A DNA stretch of 64,000 nt from Monosiga brevicollis MX1 (lineage: Eukaryota > Opisthokonta > Choanoflagellata > Craspedida > Salpingoecidae), in contig NW_001865069.1 of NCBI RefSeq assembly GCF_000002865.3, positions 199,555-263,554 on the forward strand, in the 5' to 3' direction. A program made the translations under genes and the position numbers. The notes beneath the pieces were generated by a model, which ran no database searches, was not told the DNA's origin, and saw only the letters and a program-made list of their open reading frames with translations. This document shows, piece by piece, positions 46,726 through 58,669 of the stretch (positions within the stretch are counted from its first letter, which is position 1; every line of letters starts with the position of its first letter).

Positions 46726-47350
46726 GGTCTGGAAGGAGCACGCCTACGAGCAGCACGCATCATGAGCTCATATGTACACGCCCGACCCTCACTCAATGAC
46801 ATCCGCATCGCCACCTAAACGACCAAGCCAACCAATGCCCCGCCTCCACCCCTCCCCTTTCCTCTCCTTTCCTCTCCTTTCCTCTCGCTCATACATCCGG
46901 CTGCCATTTCACGATCATCCGCGCCCGCGTGTGTGTGTGTGTGTGTTCAGTCGCTTTTGGAGGAACAACGTTCTTTACCTCTTGCCCCGACTCAAATGTA
47001 AATGTACAAAAATGTTGAGTTTCTGCATCGTCTTTGTGCATTTGCCTTATAAACCTGTGAAAGTTGATGCAGTCACTTTGTGACTTTATGTAGATCATGC
47101 TAATGTGCCGGGATGTCAGAAAAAGCTTGCTCATTGACCAGCGCGTCTTTTTTTCTGATTTTTTTTTTTTTTTTTTTCTGAAGGAAACATCCGTGCCGTG
47201 CCAGTGTGTGGTGGCGGGGCAGGGGGGTGAAATAGCTTGTTCAGACCCGGTGGCCTCTGGCTGCTGAGTTGTATTGCGTAGAACCTTTGCGTAGGACCTT
47301 GGAGAACCCGGGGAGAGGCGACGAAAGGTCAGATCCGGTGGAAAACAAGG
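46726..47350. other. Divergent intergenic region (GGH / TIR gene)
   Basis: Both promoters should be here. CCTCTCCTTT is repeated at 46858-46886, followed by (GT)n at 46930-46946 and a T run at 47158-47177. No gene seen. Confidence 0.65.
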
Positions 47351-49273
47351 ATGGCTACCAGCCCAGCAGCCCCGCAGCATGAAGCTGGCGGATCCCCTCG
47401 ATTAGCCTTTGCCACGGGCACGCGCATGGTGGTAACCGACACTTTTCAAAGCACAAATGTCGACAAGTGCTCTTATACCAAGGGCGACCTGTACGAGCTC
47501 GTGGAAGATGGTGAACTGCATGAACAATACTGGCGCGCCCGCCCCTGTGTGCACCCACGTCCCGCCGAAAGCTCGCCAGGCATCCCGGCAGCAGGAAAGA
47601 TCAACACTGACCACATCGAGGTCCTCTTGGATGCAGAAGACGTTGCTGCATTTACTCCGCGCATTCAGGCCTTTGCCAATCGTTTTTTGCAGGTCACCAA
47701 GCTGTCGGATGAGCATGATGGGGCTAGCCCATCAGCGACTCTGCCGCCTGCATCAACATCGACACCTGCATGTAACGGGGAGCTTGAGTGGCGGACGCTG
47801 GCCTGCCTGGTAAAGCAACCCTTTGCCCTGACCATCCTGGCAACGATGCAGGATACCTTGCTGCCCCTGATCGCTACGACCCTCAACTGGGACAAGGCCA
47901 TCCCGGAAACTGTCTTGGCGATCCTGTGCCTGGCACGCCTGGTACGAGACAACAATGCCGCAGCCAAGCGCCTTCTCGAGTGCTATCCCACCGTGACCCA
48001 AGAATGTCAGCGCTTGGCTCTTTGGCATGACGTGGGTCCATCCTCCGAGCTAGATGAGGGGTACGATAAGATCACGCGCAAGCTAGCCACCAACTGTGCC
48101 AAGCTGCTCGACGCCCTGCTGACCACGGACAGTCACAGCGTGATACCTGTCCAGAATTTGCTAGACGTGGTCACACGTGTCTTGGGCCACAAGGACAACA
48201 ATATTCACCGTCTGGGCGGCGATGCTCTCAGCTATCATCTACCTGCCTACCTTGGCATTCTCACGACCCTGGCCCAGCGTCCCGGCGACCTAGCTCACCT
48301 TCGCCAAGACTCGCGGGTGCTAGCGACCGTCAGCGCTATCCAGCCGAGCACCGACGGTGCCATTGCAGCTGATTTGGCCACGGGCCTGCGCCTCCTACTT
48401 GCTGCCGGTTCAGCGGGGGTGCGTGCTGCCGGTGCCAACGACAGTGGTGGTGCTACCCCCGCTTCCTCTCAACCTACACACATCATGATTTCCTACAATT
48501 GGCGGCATCAGCCCCTCGCCCTCAAGCTGGCTCAGACGCTGCAAGCTCACCGTTTTCGCGTCTGGATCGATGTGCACAAAATGGAGGTGCGTTCGCATTG
48601 TGCCCGTTGATCCTTGTCTCGCTTGCCTCGCGGGCCTCGGTTTGCACCCTTCTCCCCTTGATACCCCCCGCTCATCTTGAGCTGCGCTTTTGGCTGTTTA
48701 TCTTTGGCAAACATCGGCCATTAGGGTAATATCATGTCAGAAATGGCGTCGGCCGTCGAGAATGCCGCTGTGGTGCTCATGTTGTACAGCAAAGCCTATG
48801 CCCAAAGCCGTCATTGCATGTTGGAGGCTCAGTATGTCTTCCAACAGCAAAAATCATATATCCCTGTGTTTGTTGAGCCGGGGTGTGAGCGCATCACCGG
48901 GGTTCTTGGAATCATGCGAGGGACACTGCTCTATGAGGATTTGTCCAGCCCGGAACTTGTGGACCAAGGTTTGCAGTCCATTATCCGACGCCTTGGTCAG
49001 CAAGGGCGTGCCATCACAGCCACCTCGGAGCAATCGGACACTCTGGTGACTATTTCGGCAGTTGATGAACCGGGGCCCGTCTCCGTGGGGCCGGGTGAAT
49101 CAAGCCCGCTTGGCGGTGATACGACATCGGGTGCGAGCACGGGTCAGACCGCGGCCGTGGCGCCGTCGACCTTTCTTGCCCGCCTTGCACGATTGGAGGA
49201 GGAGGTGCGAGCACAGGCAGCGCGGTTGGACCATTTGGAGACCCGTCAAGCTCAGTGGTGTCGCCTACTCTGA
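47351..49273 (+). CDS. SH3-like / helical-repeat / TIR-domain protein
   Basis: Two exons, 47351-48586 and 48725-49273, give 594 residues. Residues 20-95 look like an SH3 fold: RMVVTDTFQST, YTKGDLYELVED, EQYWRARP, then IPAAGKINTDHIEVL. Residues 140-350 are Leu/Ala-rich helices in ARM/HEAT style. A TIR domain begins at about 376 (HIMISYNWR), with HRFRVWIDVHKMEGNIMSEM, SAVENAAVVLMLYS and SRHCMLEAQYVFQQ. In NAD-cleaving TIRs such as SARM1 a Glu near this S..C..E position is catalytic; here it is Glu 446. The C-terminus ends in a coiled coil (LARLARLEEEVRAQ, to about 590). Activity as an NADase is inference; a scaffold role is the alternative. There is no death domain, LRR or membrane segment, so it is not a Toll-like receptor. 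Confidence 0.8.
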
Positions 49274-49826
49274 TCTTGCGCTGATCGCAGCGACTACTTC
49301 TTCCAAGTCTTGGCTCGTTTCAGACAGAGTGCGTGTGTTCATAATAAAAATTTAATTTGAAATTCCATGAATTTATCGCGAATTTTATGGTAATTTTTGC
49401 ACTTTGCCTCCGTTACATGATTCTTCTCTTCTTTCTCTCTCTCTCTCTCTCTGCGCGAGCTTGCCTTCCAGATTTGCTCCTCCCGACCACTTTGTGTAAC
49501 CATTGAGGTCGGATGCTTGGATCCGCGAACGTAGAGTGATGATTGCATGCCGACTTAGAACCATCACCGTATCTTGACTCGAGTCATGACTGTGCATGTT
49601 GCAACGCGGCCCTGTGGGGTGAGACTCAAAACACCCCCGCGTTGTTCCATGCCCCATAGCGTCCTTGAGACATCGTACACGTGTCAGGCTCCAGCACGCC
49701 TGGGGGGCAGTCTTGCAAGTTGTTGCATCTTCAGTATCATCTGCCGACAGAAATGGTGTGATCAAGCAAATGCACGTTCCACGTTTGATTCAATTGCAGA
49801 CAAACAGGCAACACAAAGTAGTCAGT
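49274..49826. other. Convergent intergenic region
   Basis: 3' flanks of the TIR gene (+) and UNC-45 (-). AATAAAAATTTAATT at about 49341 may be the + strand polyadenylation signal. Contains (TC)n at 49434-49452. No gene seen. Confidence 0.6.
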
Positions 49827-52800
49827 CTAATCCAAAACTTCAATCTTAGGGCCGTCATCCTCATCGCATGCAGGAAGGGCAACGGCATCGTCATCCGGCG
49901 CATCGGCCACGATGACCTCGGTGGGCCCATCCGCATCCGCCTCGCCTTCGTCTTCAGACAGCCCTCCGGCCTCACCAGCTTCCTCGTCTTCATCCTCCTC
50001 CTCCACCACGCCGTCGCGAGCCCGCGCCTCCTCCTGACGCACACAACATGCAGCTGAGCAAAAACAAACAAACAAACAAGCAAACAAACAAACAAAAAAA
50101 AAAAAAAAAAAAAAAAAAAAGAAAGAAAAAAAATGCGCCGGCCAGACCACCCAACCATGCGCGCACGAACCTTCAAGCGGTCTGCAACGTGCTGCAAATC
50201 CTGAATGGATTCGGCCGCCATACGCTGAACGGCCTCCATCGATTCCACCAGTTTGCGATCAATCAGCTTCTTGAGGGCCTAACAAAGCACACAGCAGTGC
50301 CAAACGTGTGCATCAAAGAACATGAGCTGGCAGGGACAGCTGCGAGCTGACACACCCGTCGCCAACCGAGCACCACATGTAACGTACACTCTGGCCAAGT
50401 TCCGTGACCTGCGCTTGCTGGCTGGTCAATGTGACGGCGACAATGATCAACAACATCTCCTTCTCAACAAAACATTCCGCCTGCAGAGCCGTGGTGCCGG
50501 GCAGCAATGCATGAACCAAACGATAATACAAAAAAAGGTACTCGTCCCGCCAGCCAACAGCAGCGCGCAGCCCTACCTCATCGGCATCAATCATGTTGTT
50601 GATGATATAAAGCGCGCGGTGATGCAATTCTGGCATTCCGCTCACAAGCAGCTCCTTGAGAACCTGCAGGCCTTGTGGTTCTTCACGAATGCGGTGGGCC
50701 ACATCGGGACTGCTGGACAGCAGCGCCAGCCCACCCGAGGCGGCTCGAGCCAAGCCTACGTCACATGCACAGAAAACAGTCAAGCAGAGTACACAGAATG
50801 ATGACTCCACCCGTGCGGACCTTCATCAAAGTCTTCTTGCATCACGCCGGAAAGAAGGATCCAGAGCTTGACGCGTTCAAAATGAGGACCATCCTTGGTG
50901 GCAAACTGCAAACCGCGTCGATCCAGCCAGCCGCGAATACGCGAAGCGAGATGAAGATGAGCATGAAGCAAGGCTCACTGACTGTGCGGCGCCCACGCCT
51001 GCAGGCACAGCAGTCACAGCCGAGGAGAACACCCACCATGTTGTAAATTTCATCGTTGTAGAGCAGATTGACGAGCGCCTCGCAACCAGCCCGCCGCAGG
51101 CGCAAATCGTCCTCAAACATGAGATCCTCGAGACGAGGAAGGCCCTTCTCACGCTTGATTTTGAGTCGCAGCTCGTCGCTCATACTCGCCAAGTTTGTCA
51201 GCGCCATGGCCGCCTCAAACTGGAGCAACTGGTGCATGTGCCTGTGACGAGGCCCCAAAGCCAGGGAGAGAACCGCGTCGTATGAGTCGAGGTCCAGGAA
51301 CAAACACCTCCCCTGCCACGTGCAGGGCAGCAAGCCCGATCGGGGAACGGGCCGAAACAGGTGCCAAACTGACGAGAGCAAAGCAATACAGGGCTTGACC
51401 ACTTCCAACGCCCGTTGTCCAGGAAAGGCCACGCTGTAGCAAATCCAGTGTGAGTCGGTGACACGAGGTCAGCGCAGCGCACGACACCCACAGAGCAAGC
51501 CACGGAGGGAGTTATTTAAACACCGCGCCAGAGGGGATGCAGACCCTTGGCGAGCCATACTTCGCTAACCTGGGATCAGTGGTGATCGTAATCTTTGCCA
51601 ACGCTTGTGCTGCCTTTTCTTTGCCTAAGCAAAGGTACAAGATGGGGTTAATGTAAAGCGACATTTTCACGGGCGCGGAAGTGACAAGTTCATGAACGTG
51701 CAACAACGCACCACGCCGCGTGTTTTCTCGTGCCAAGGGTAAAAGTGCTTTGGCACCACCCTATCATCGATCAACCCAAGCGTGAGGTTCAAGTCAAACA
51801 ATCCACATCCAGCGGGGGCTAGACGATGCAGCCTCCCACAGGTGCAGGCGAGGATGATCCCGACCTGTGAAATGACCATGCCCCGATGGCTGGGATTCTC
51901 GACCATGGCCAGCAGCACACGGGCCACTTGCTCTCGCACACCCTCGCTTTGGCTCTGTGCCAAGACCGTGAGCGCATAGACAAAGTCATGCTTCAGCAGC
52001 ACTTCCACTACGCAATTTCATACCCAAGTCAAAACTCGTAGTGTGAGCATGCCACGAAACCTTGAGCACAGCACCAGCGCAGATGGGTTGCCGTACACAC
52101 TAACCTCGCTTCTGCACAAAGGCATCAGAGTCCTTGGCATGGGGCTCTGGGATTTGTTCTCCGACGTACTTGCCTAAGAGTGTAGTACCGCACACATAAA
52201 AGAGGGTAACGGCTCTGCAACGCTTCACGGTCTCGGCGATGGCGCTACGCACCGAGTTTCTTGAGTTCCTCATGCTCTTCCGATTTTTCTGGCTTATCAA
52301 AGCTGTTGGTCATATTGACCAGCATGTTAGCCAAAGCATACTGAACCGTGGGGTCTGTGCACAGGCACGGGCAGTTGCATTGAGCTCGCACGACAAAGAG
52401 GGACTCAAAGGACAATGCTAGGCGGGAAAAAAGGATAGCATGGTCACTTCTCACCTGAGCCCATGCAAACGCGATAAATGGCTTTTAGAATGTTCTCATC
52501 TGCAATCGCAAACTCCTTAACATCGGCGTCCAAACTCAGATAGGCCAAACCCTCGGCAGCCCAGCGTCGTGTGTCATTGTCTTTCGTATCATTGACCAGG
52601 AACCTAGAGCGGCAGGTTTTAAGTGAGGTCGCCAAGCAATGCTCAGACCCTTTGCTCGCTCATTGCGGCAGAGAAAGCTGCCCATGGGACAAATAAAAGC
52701 TCGAATGGCTTTCCAGCTCCGAGGTAACAGTCAGGAATTGAGATGAAGCGCAGACGCACGGGCGAAGTTTTTTGGCGAGATTGATCAAGGAGGAGCCGTC

Positions 52801-54978
52801 CATGGTGCGCTGATTGGGAGCACCAGCACCAACAGCCCCCATCTTGCACAGGCCACACAGCGCGCGCACTCGGATGCTGCTGGGAAGATCCTTAGCATAG
52901 AGCTTTTTGAGAATATCGGAACCTTCCATCATAACACCTCGTGCCCGCTTTTTATCCGAAGCCGCAAAGGCTAGCGCCTCGGCAGCAGCGCACTAGCAAG
53001 CCCCCCGCCAGGAAGATTTATATTAAAGAGCAGTAACAGGAAGTGAGCCAAAAAAGATACGACAATGGCTGGGCGAGAAAGAGAAAGATATACGGTGCTT
53101 GAGGTCGATGCTCACCTGGGCCTGCAGATTGTCACTGTCTGCCATCTTCATGAGGCACTCAAAGGTGTTGCCCGATTCCAGAATCTGCCAGATGGTGAGC
53201 CCGTTAGCTTGGCTCGGCGATTGCCGCTCGGCGATCATAGTCCCAACTCCATCCAGAAGCCATCGCGACACACCTGATTGCCAATATCAATGACGGCAAG
53301 CATCACGGCGATCATGGCATTGGTGGGAGGTATGTTGCTGACAGGATCGTCGCCAAAACTGAAGGCCAGCGGCATGAGAGGATAGGCACCCAGTTATCGA
53401 ACATTGTGGAACACAAGTGCAAAGGATGGTCACAAATGTTCTCACCGCGCCTGAGCTATGCAGTCGGCGACAAACTGCTCATCCGGTTGCCCCTTCACCT
53501 TGGTGGCCTCAAAGATACGCTGCAAGGCGACAGAAACTTGACCTCGGGTTTCGGCCTCTGAGCCTGCAAAGGCAATGTTAAACAGAAAGAATGAAATAAC
53601 AAAGAAATAAGGGAGAGCGCCAGCAGACTTGTGCTCGCGGCTTGCATCAACGCACGCACCGAGTTGCTCGTCTTCGCTATCCCCGGTGGGCTGCGCCAGA
53701 AGCGGGCTTGGTGCAAGGGCGGCTGTCACCAGCAACGCACGCACAGCACCGGCGGTCAAAAGACTAAAACGTAAGTGGCAGTGTGCCATTGCATGCGTTA
53801 GTGCTTGCAGTGGGAGCATGGATCAGGTTAAAGCATCGCTGCACACGCCGCCGTATCATACCGGCGCCCTAGATCACCGGTTTTGGCATGCTTCATGACC
53901 ATATTGATGGCCAGGTTGCGCACGTCCGCTTGATTCCTGCATCAAGCCATTGCAAGACAGCAGAGGTTCGGTATCAGAGGAGTGATTGAATGGTGAATCA
54001 AAGCCCATGAATCCTCTTGAGCAAGAGGTAGGGTGGCTGGGGACAACAAAAAAAAGGTCTTGTTAAGCAAGGACAACGAACCGACGATCCTTGATGAGCT
54101 GGGTCAGATAGGCCACGACGGTATCCAGCACCGTTGAGTGCTGTTCCGAGGCCTCGCCCATTTCTGCCAGCGCATTGAGGGTGCATCCGACCACGCGCAC
54201 GGCAGCGCGGTTTGTTTTGCTGTGCTTCTGTGAAGGCAGCAGGGTGGTATGAGCGGCATGGAAGTAAGTACTCATCAGACGTGCGCGTGTCAGACTCAGC
54301 TGGGCGCATTGTGTTTGGAAATGCGTGACTCGATCGCACCGAAGCTACATGCTGGCCCAATTGATTGTCCTGGTTCATGAGCTGCCAAATTTGTAGGGCC
54401 ATGGCGGGGCTGCGCTCGGCCAACTCTGAATAGACGTGCAGGGTGTGGACCCGAATATCGTCATCCTCCTCATTGAGTAGGGCCATGAAGCGTTGAGGTG
54501 CATCGCAGTGGAAGAGTTTGCGTGCGCCAGCATTTTCTCGCGCCAAAACCACGCAATTCTTGACGGCTGTACGGCGCTTGTCGAGCGTGTCGCCCTCAAA
54601 GGCCAAGCGGACCATCTCCGAGGTTTGAAAGTCGACCGATTGTCTACACGTTTGAGCATGCATAGAAGTGGGGGGGGAGGTTTGCGCGGTCAGCCTGGGG
54701 CTCGGTGGCGACGCCGCCCTTCTTTCTGCATGTCGGTGGCATGCTCAAGTGCGTGGTTCTCAGTACCGCTGATTGATCTTTGCCGACGCTTCGGCCATGA
54801 GTCGGGCAGCGCCCTTGGTGACGGCCTCATTCTGCACCGGAAAAATGGGAAAAGGGTCATACACAATGTCGTCAACACAGCAAGTCACACGCGGTGGCCA
54901 GTTCGAGGTCCCTTCGCAAAAGGTATTGAAAAATCTGGCAAAGGAGGGGAGTCAGACATACCTTTGGATCATACTTTG
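49827..54978 (-). CDS. UNC45: UNC-45 myosin chaperone (5' end in assembly gap)
   Basis: Long minus-strand gene of at least 15 exons, stop TAG at 49827-49829. Armadillo-type helices of the central and UCS domains run through it: AVKNCVVLARENAGARKLF, IRVHTLHVYSELAERSP, RVRALCGLCKMGAVGAG, RRWAAEGLAYLSLDADVKEF, VQYALANMLVNMTNSFDKP, LLQFEAAMALTNLASMS, RRAGCEALVNLLYNDEIY. The order and the VGAGAP and NMTNSF blocks are typical of UNC-45, which folds myosin heads with Hsp90. The visible start, KYDPK then NEAVTKGAARLMAEAS, resembles the last TPR helix, so the TPR exons probably lie in the N gap. The last exon is an acidic tail (EEEDEDEEAGEAGG, ending GPKIEVLD). Many introns are short; one has a poly-A/CAAA tract (50065-50120). 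Confidence 0.88.
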
Positions 54979-55379
54979 NNNNNNNNNNNNNNNNNNNNNN
55001 NNNNNNNNNNNNNNNNNNNNNNNNNNNNNNNNNNNNNNNNNNNNNNNNNNNNNNNNNNNNNNNNNNNNNNNNNNNNNNNNNNNNNNNNNNNNNNNNNNNN
55101 NNNNNNNNNNNNNNNNNNNNNNNNNNNNNNNNNNNNNNNNNNNNNNNNNNNNNNNNNNNNNNNNNNNNNNNNNNNNNNNNNNNNNNNNNNNNNNNNNNNN
55201 NNNNNNNNNNNNNNNNNNNNNNNNNNNNNNNNNNNNNNNNNNNNNNNNNNNNNNNNNNNNNNNNNNNNNNNNNNNNNNNNNNNNNNNNNNNNNNNNNNNN
55301 NNNNNNNNNNNNNNNNNNNNNNNNNNNNNNNNNNNNNNNNNNNNNNNNNNNNNNNNNNNNNNNNNNNNNNNNNNNNNNN
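54979..55379. other. Assembly gap (401 N)
   Basis: Bounded on the right by a GA microsatellite. It should contain the 5' exons of UNC-45 (TPR part) and the 3' end of the zinc-finger gene, so the true gap is probably longer than 401 bases. Confidence 0.9.

Positions 55380-55458
<79 letters not shown>
55380..55458. repeat. (GA)n microsatellite
   Basis: About 39 GA units next to the N gap, inside the presumed last intron of the zinc-finger gene. Confidence 0.95.
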
Positions 55459-55462
<4 letters not shown>

Positions 55463-55493
55463 GAACAACAGGGCGTTGGGTAGCCTGGCTTAC

Positions 55494-56741
55494 CGCGAAG
55501 GGCCTGGAAAGGGAGCTGCTGTGAAGAATGGGGGCTGTTTGGAACTTGTTGTCGCAGTGTAGGCGCATTTGTCGCCTCCTGGTGTGAGGCGGCACGTCGG
55601 GGCAAATTGCCAAGGCGCTGGCTCTCACTTGAAGCTGGCTCGACTGGGTGGTTGGATTTCGCTTCATTGAGTCGCTCGAACCATTCTGTGAGGAAGCTTG
55701 ATTGCGAATAGATGTCCCCGGAGAGGGGATTGTCACGCAAAAGCAAAGCGGTTTCGCCTTGGCTTTCCATCCCAGGATGGATGCGGTCAGAGTTGGGAAG
55801 AGAGGGCGATGTGGATCTGCCGCTCGAATCATAGGAGCTGCTCAATGAGGAGAGCAGGTTGCTCAGGTCCGTACCGTTGAGGACGTCGAGCATGGCCTGG
55901 GTTTCTTCTGAAACCACCACGGTAACAGGTTCTGCTGGGGCGCTGGCGCTTGTCTGGTCCAGATCATGTGCTACATGCGCATGTGTGTCCGAAAACAGTT
56001 GAGGCTGGGCGGGGAGTGGAGCGGTGTGCGTGGGTGGCTCGTCATCAGGCTGCTTGGAACGCTTGGGTAGACGCTTGGGCTTTTTGGTTGGTTGTTTGCC
56101 ACAGTTTTGTCGTTGGTGCTTATCAAGGTGGTCTCGTCGCTGAAAGGTGCGGTCACAATCTTTGCAAACGTGCCGTCGCTCTTGACTGTGCACGGTGTCC
56201 ATGTGTCCTAACGTTTGCGAGTCATCATCATGGGACGAGGCCAAGGATTTTCGAGTGCCACAGGGGCGGGATGGTGCAACCCAACGGGGTGGACAGGCAG
56301 ATGGGAAGACGAGACGGCACGGCAAGTCAAGGTGAGTCGAGTCACGGCAGCGGATTGTGTGGCATAAACACGGTAAAGCAAGTGCAAAACGAGTCAGGGT
56401 GGCAAAAGAGGGCAGGGAGGGCAGGGAGGGCAGGGAGCCATACGTTTGAGATGGGCTCGACGACCAAAGACTTGCTGGCAGGTTGGACAGACACAGGAAT
56501 GTGCAGGTTGCGGGCTTGTTGAATCCGCGGCAGATAGCGGGGATGCCTGGTCCTGTCCAGGGCGGGACAGCAGTTCTGAGGGTTCATCATCAACGTCACT
56601 GATGCCTCCGACTTGCTCGGCTTGCACGTTGGGTTGCCCGCCCGGGGGATGATGGCGGCGACGGCGAGCGGGCTGCTGGGGCTGGCCAGTCTGCCTCTGC
56701 TTTGTCGTGGATTTGTTACCGGCTAAGAATTGTCGCTTCAT
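55494..56741 (-). CDS. Two-finger C2H2-type zinc-finger protein (3' end in gap)
   Basis: Exon 1, 56741-56444 (MKRQFLAGNK), and exon 2, 56207-55494, join in phase; 337 residues visible. The join completes the first finger: CPTCQQVFGRRAHLKRHMDTVH (C-x2-C-x12-H-x4-H). The second is HVCKDCDRTFQRRDHLDKHQ followed by RQNC, a C-x2-C-x12-H-x4-C variant. A basic KKPKRLPKRSK stretch after it may be a nuclear signal. The rest is acidic/Ser-rich (NLLSSLSSSYDSSGRS), compatible with an activation domain. The exon ends at CTTCGCG before GTAAGC; the following intron holds the GA repeat and the gap, so the C-terminus is missing. Likely a DNA-binding regulator; family not identified. Confidence 0.72.
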
Positions 56742-56798
56742 GTTGCTTGTGGCGAGCAGTCGAGTGCAGCGGCGGGGAGAGATGGGGTGACGAGAGTG

Positions 56799-56838
<40 letters not shown>

Positions 56839-58669
56839 GTTGGCTCGGCAATGTTGATGATGCTCCCTGAAGCCTACACACATCCTTTGCACAAAAGAGG
56901 GCCACCTCGCACAGTGTATCTTGGTGTTGGGATGAAGACGTACCAAGACGAGTGAAGTTGGCGACTGCCAGGTGATGAGGGTAGTGGGGCAGTCAAGAGA
57001 TGGCATTCAGGGTCAGGGGCAAGGCAGGGCGAGAAAGCGCGCGGCGAGAGAGGGCGACAGTTGGTGCGCGAGCCTAGCGACTGTGCGCGGTGCGCGGGGG
57101 CGCCAGAGGTACCACCACCACTCAAGGCAGAGCGACAACAAGGGCTTGGGGCGCGCAAGCGCGGGCAGAGCGGCAGGGGACCAAAGAAAATGTAGCAAGT
57201 AGAACAATGGAGGAGGTAGTGGCGCCGAGCGAGCGGGCGTGCGCGATGAACGTTCGACATGAAGTGGAGTCAGGCACGCAGTTGTGGTATGGCAAGCACC
57301 CCAAGTTGGGGCCAGGCGTTAATTTGTCCGGCTTAACTGGAGCAACCTGACGTAGTCATGGATGGCTTTTGGCGTGGGTTAGGGGTTGGGTTGGGGGTAT
57401 GGTTTGGTTTTGCGTGAGACAAATGCTGTGGAATTCAGCGGGCTCATGACGCAAATATGGACCTTTGGACGGAACCGTGAGCAAGACAGGTGGCAGGTCC
57501 AACAACTGGGTGACGTGTGTATGATGGCTCGTATGGCTCGAGTCAAGGTATGGGGCAACTCTGTGGGTTAGGGGGGTCGATGAAGGAAACAACTGCCACA
57601 GTTGATGTTTGTCAGTCCCTTGGATAGCCCTTTGAAGGCCCTTTGAAGCTCTTGGTAGGTGAGGATGTGAATTCAAAGGAATTAACGAGATTTAGCTCTT
57701 TTTGGGTCGTTCGGAGTTGAGGTTGGGGGCCGGCGAGTGGGAACTTGGGCGGGTTGCATCACAGGTGTTATTTTTTTTGGGGGTGGGGGAGGGCGCGGGA
57801 GGGGGGTTGGAAAATGGGGAGGGATTAGACAAAACTGGTCCGCAGCCAACACTCGGGATGCATGCGGCCAAGTGTCTTTGCTTTTCTTTCTGCATCCATT
57901 TCAATGCCACTCATCGAACTTTTTGTACATGTATCATCATCATCAATTTTGGGGGGTCGTCGCATAATGATTGCATGGTTTTCTTGTATGACGAGGACGC
58001 AAAGGCGCTCATGAACAAGTGCATCAAGGCACAAGCGTACGTGTCACTCGTGGTGCAGGAATCGCTTGACCGATCCGAACGCCAAAGTGTGCAAGGACAC
58101 CTTTTTGCTGAGGAAGCCTCGAGGCCACCAGATCCAGCTCAAAATGGTATGACGCGCTGATCGTTTGTCCACTCGGAAGAGCTCGGGGTCGCCAAGTATT
58201 CGTGGATCAGTGCGGGGAGAGAGGGAGAGAAGGGAAGAGGTGGGGCTTTCGAATTAACTCGCACTGCGAGTCTCGCTCCGCTTGAACAGGAGTGCATCCG
58301 ACACAGGATCATAAAACAAGTCAAACTCCTTCACACACATCCACATGCACACTTCAGTCCAAGTGCGCCACATACGTCACATAGCGACACAAACACAGCA
58401 GTCAAGATCCCGGTCATGACTTGACAGTAACACAAAGGCATCAAAAACAGGCACCAACACTTCTCTTGGCTTTGTACTCTCACGCCAATGAAACAAATCA
58501 AAAAGAGCGCCAGCATGGCCAAGAAGAAAGGAGGCCAAGAGAAAAGATGATGGTTGTTCTAGTGATGGTGATATTGGGGAAGGCAAACCGAGCTCAAAGG
58601 TTGGGCTCCCAAAGGCCCGCCAAGGGCAGCTTAGGGTAAGGAGGCCGACGCGCGTGCTCGCTTGTCATC
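56742..58669. other. Intergenic region
   Basis: 1.9 kb without a credible gene. It holds a (GA)n tract at 56801-56835 near the zinc-finger start, a G-rich part at about 57360-57410 (GGGTTAGGGGTTGGG) and T/G-rich DNA at 57770-57830. An acidic-looking frame at 57970-58160 is too short and lacks splice support. Confidence 0.55.

Noticed and set aside
54493-56325. Very long frames crossing the 401 N gap
   Set aside because: The N run contributes no stop codons, so the length is artificial; only parts outside the gap with family motifs were used.
57360-57410. GGGTTAGGGGTTGGG as internal telomere-like sequence
   Set aside because: Only one irregular stretch, not a tandem array of TTAGGG.
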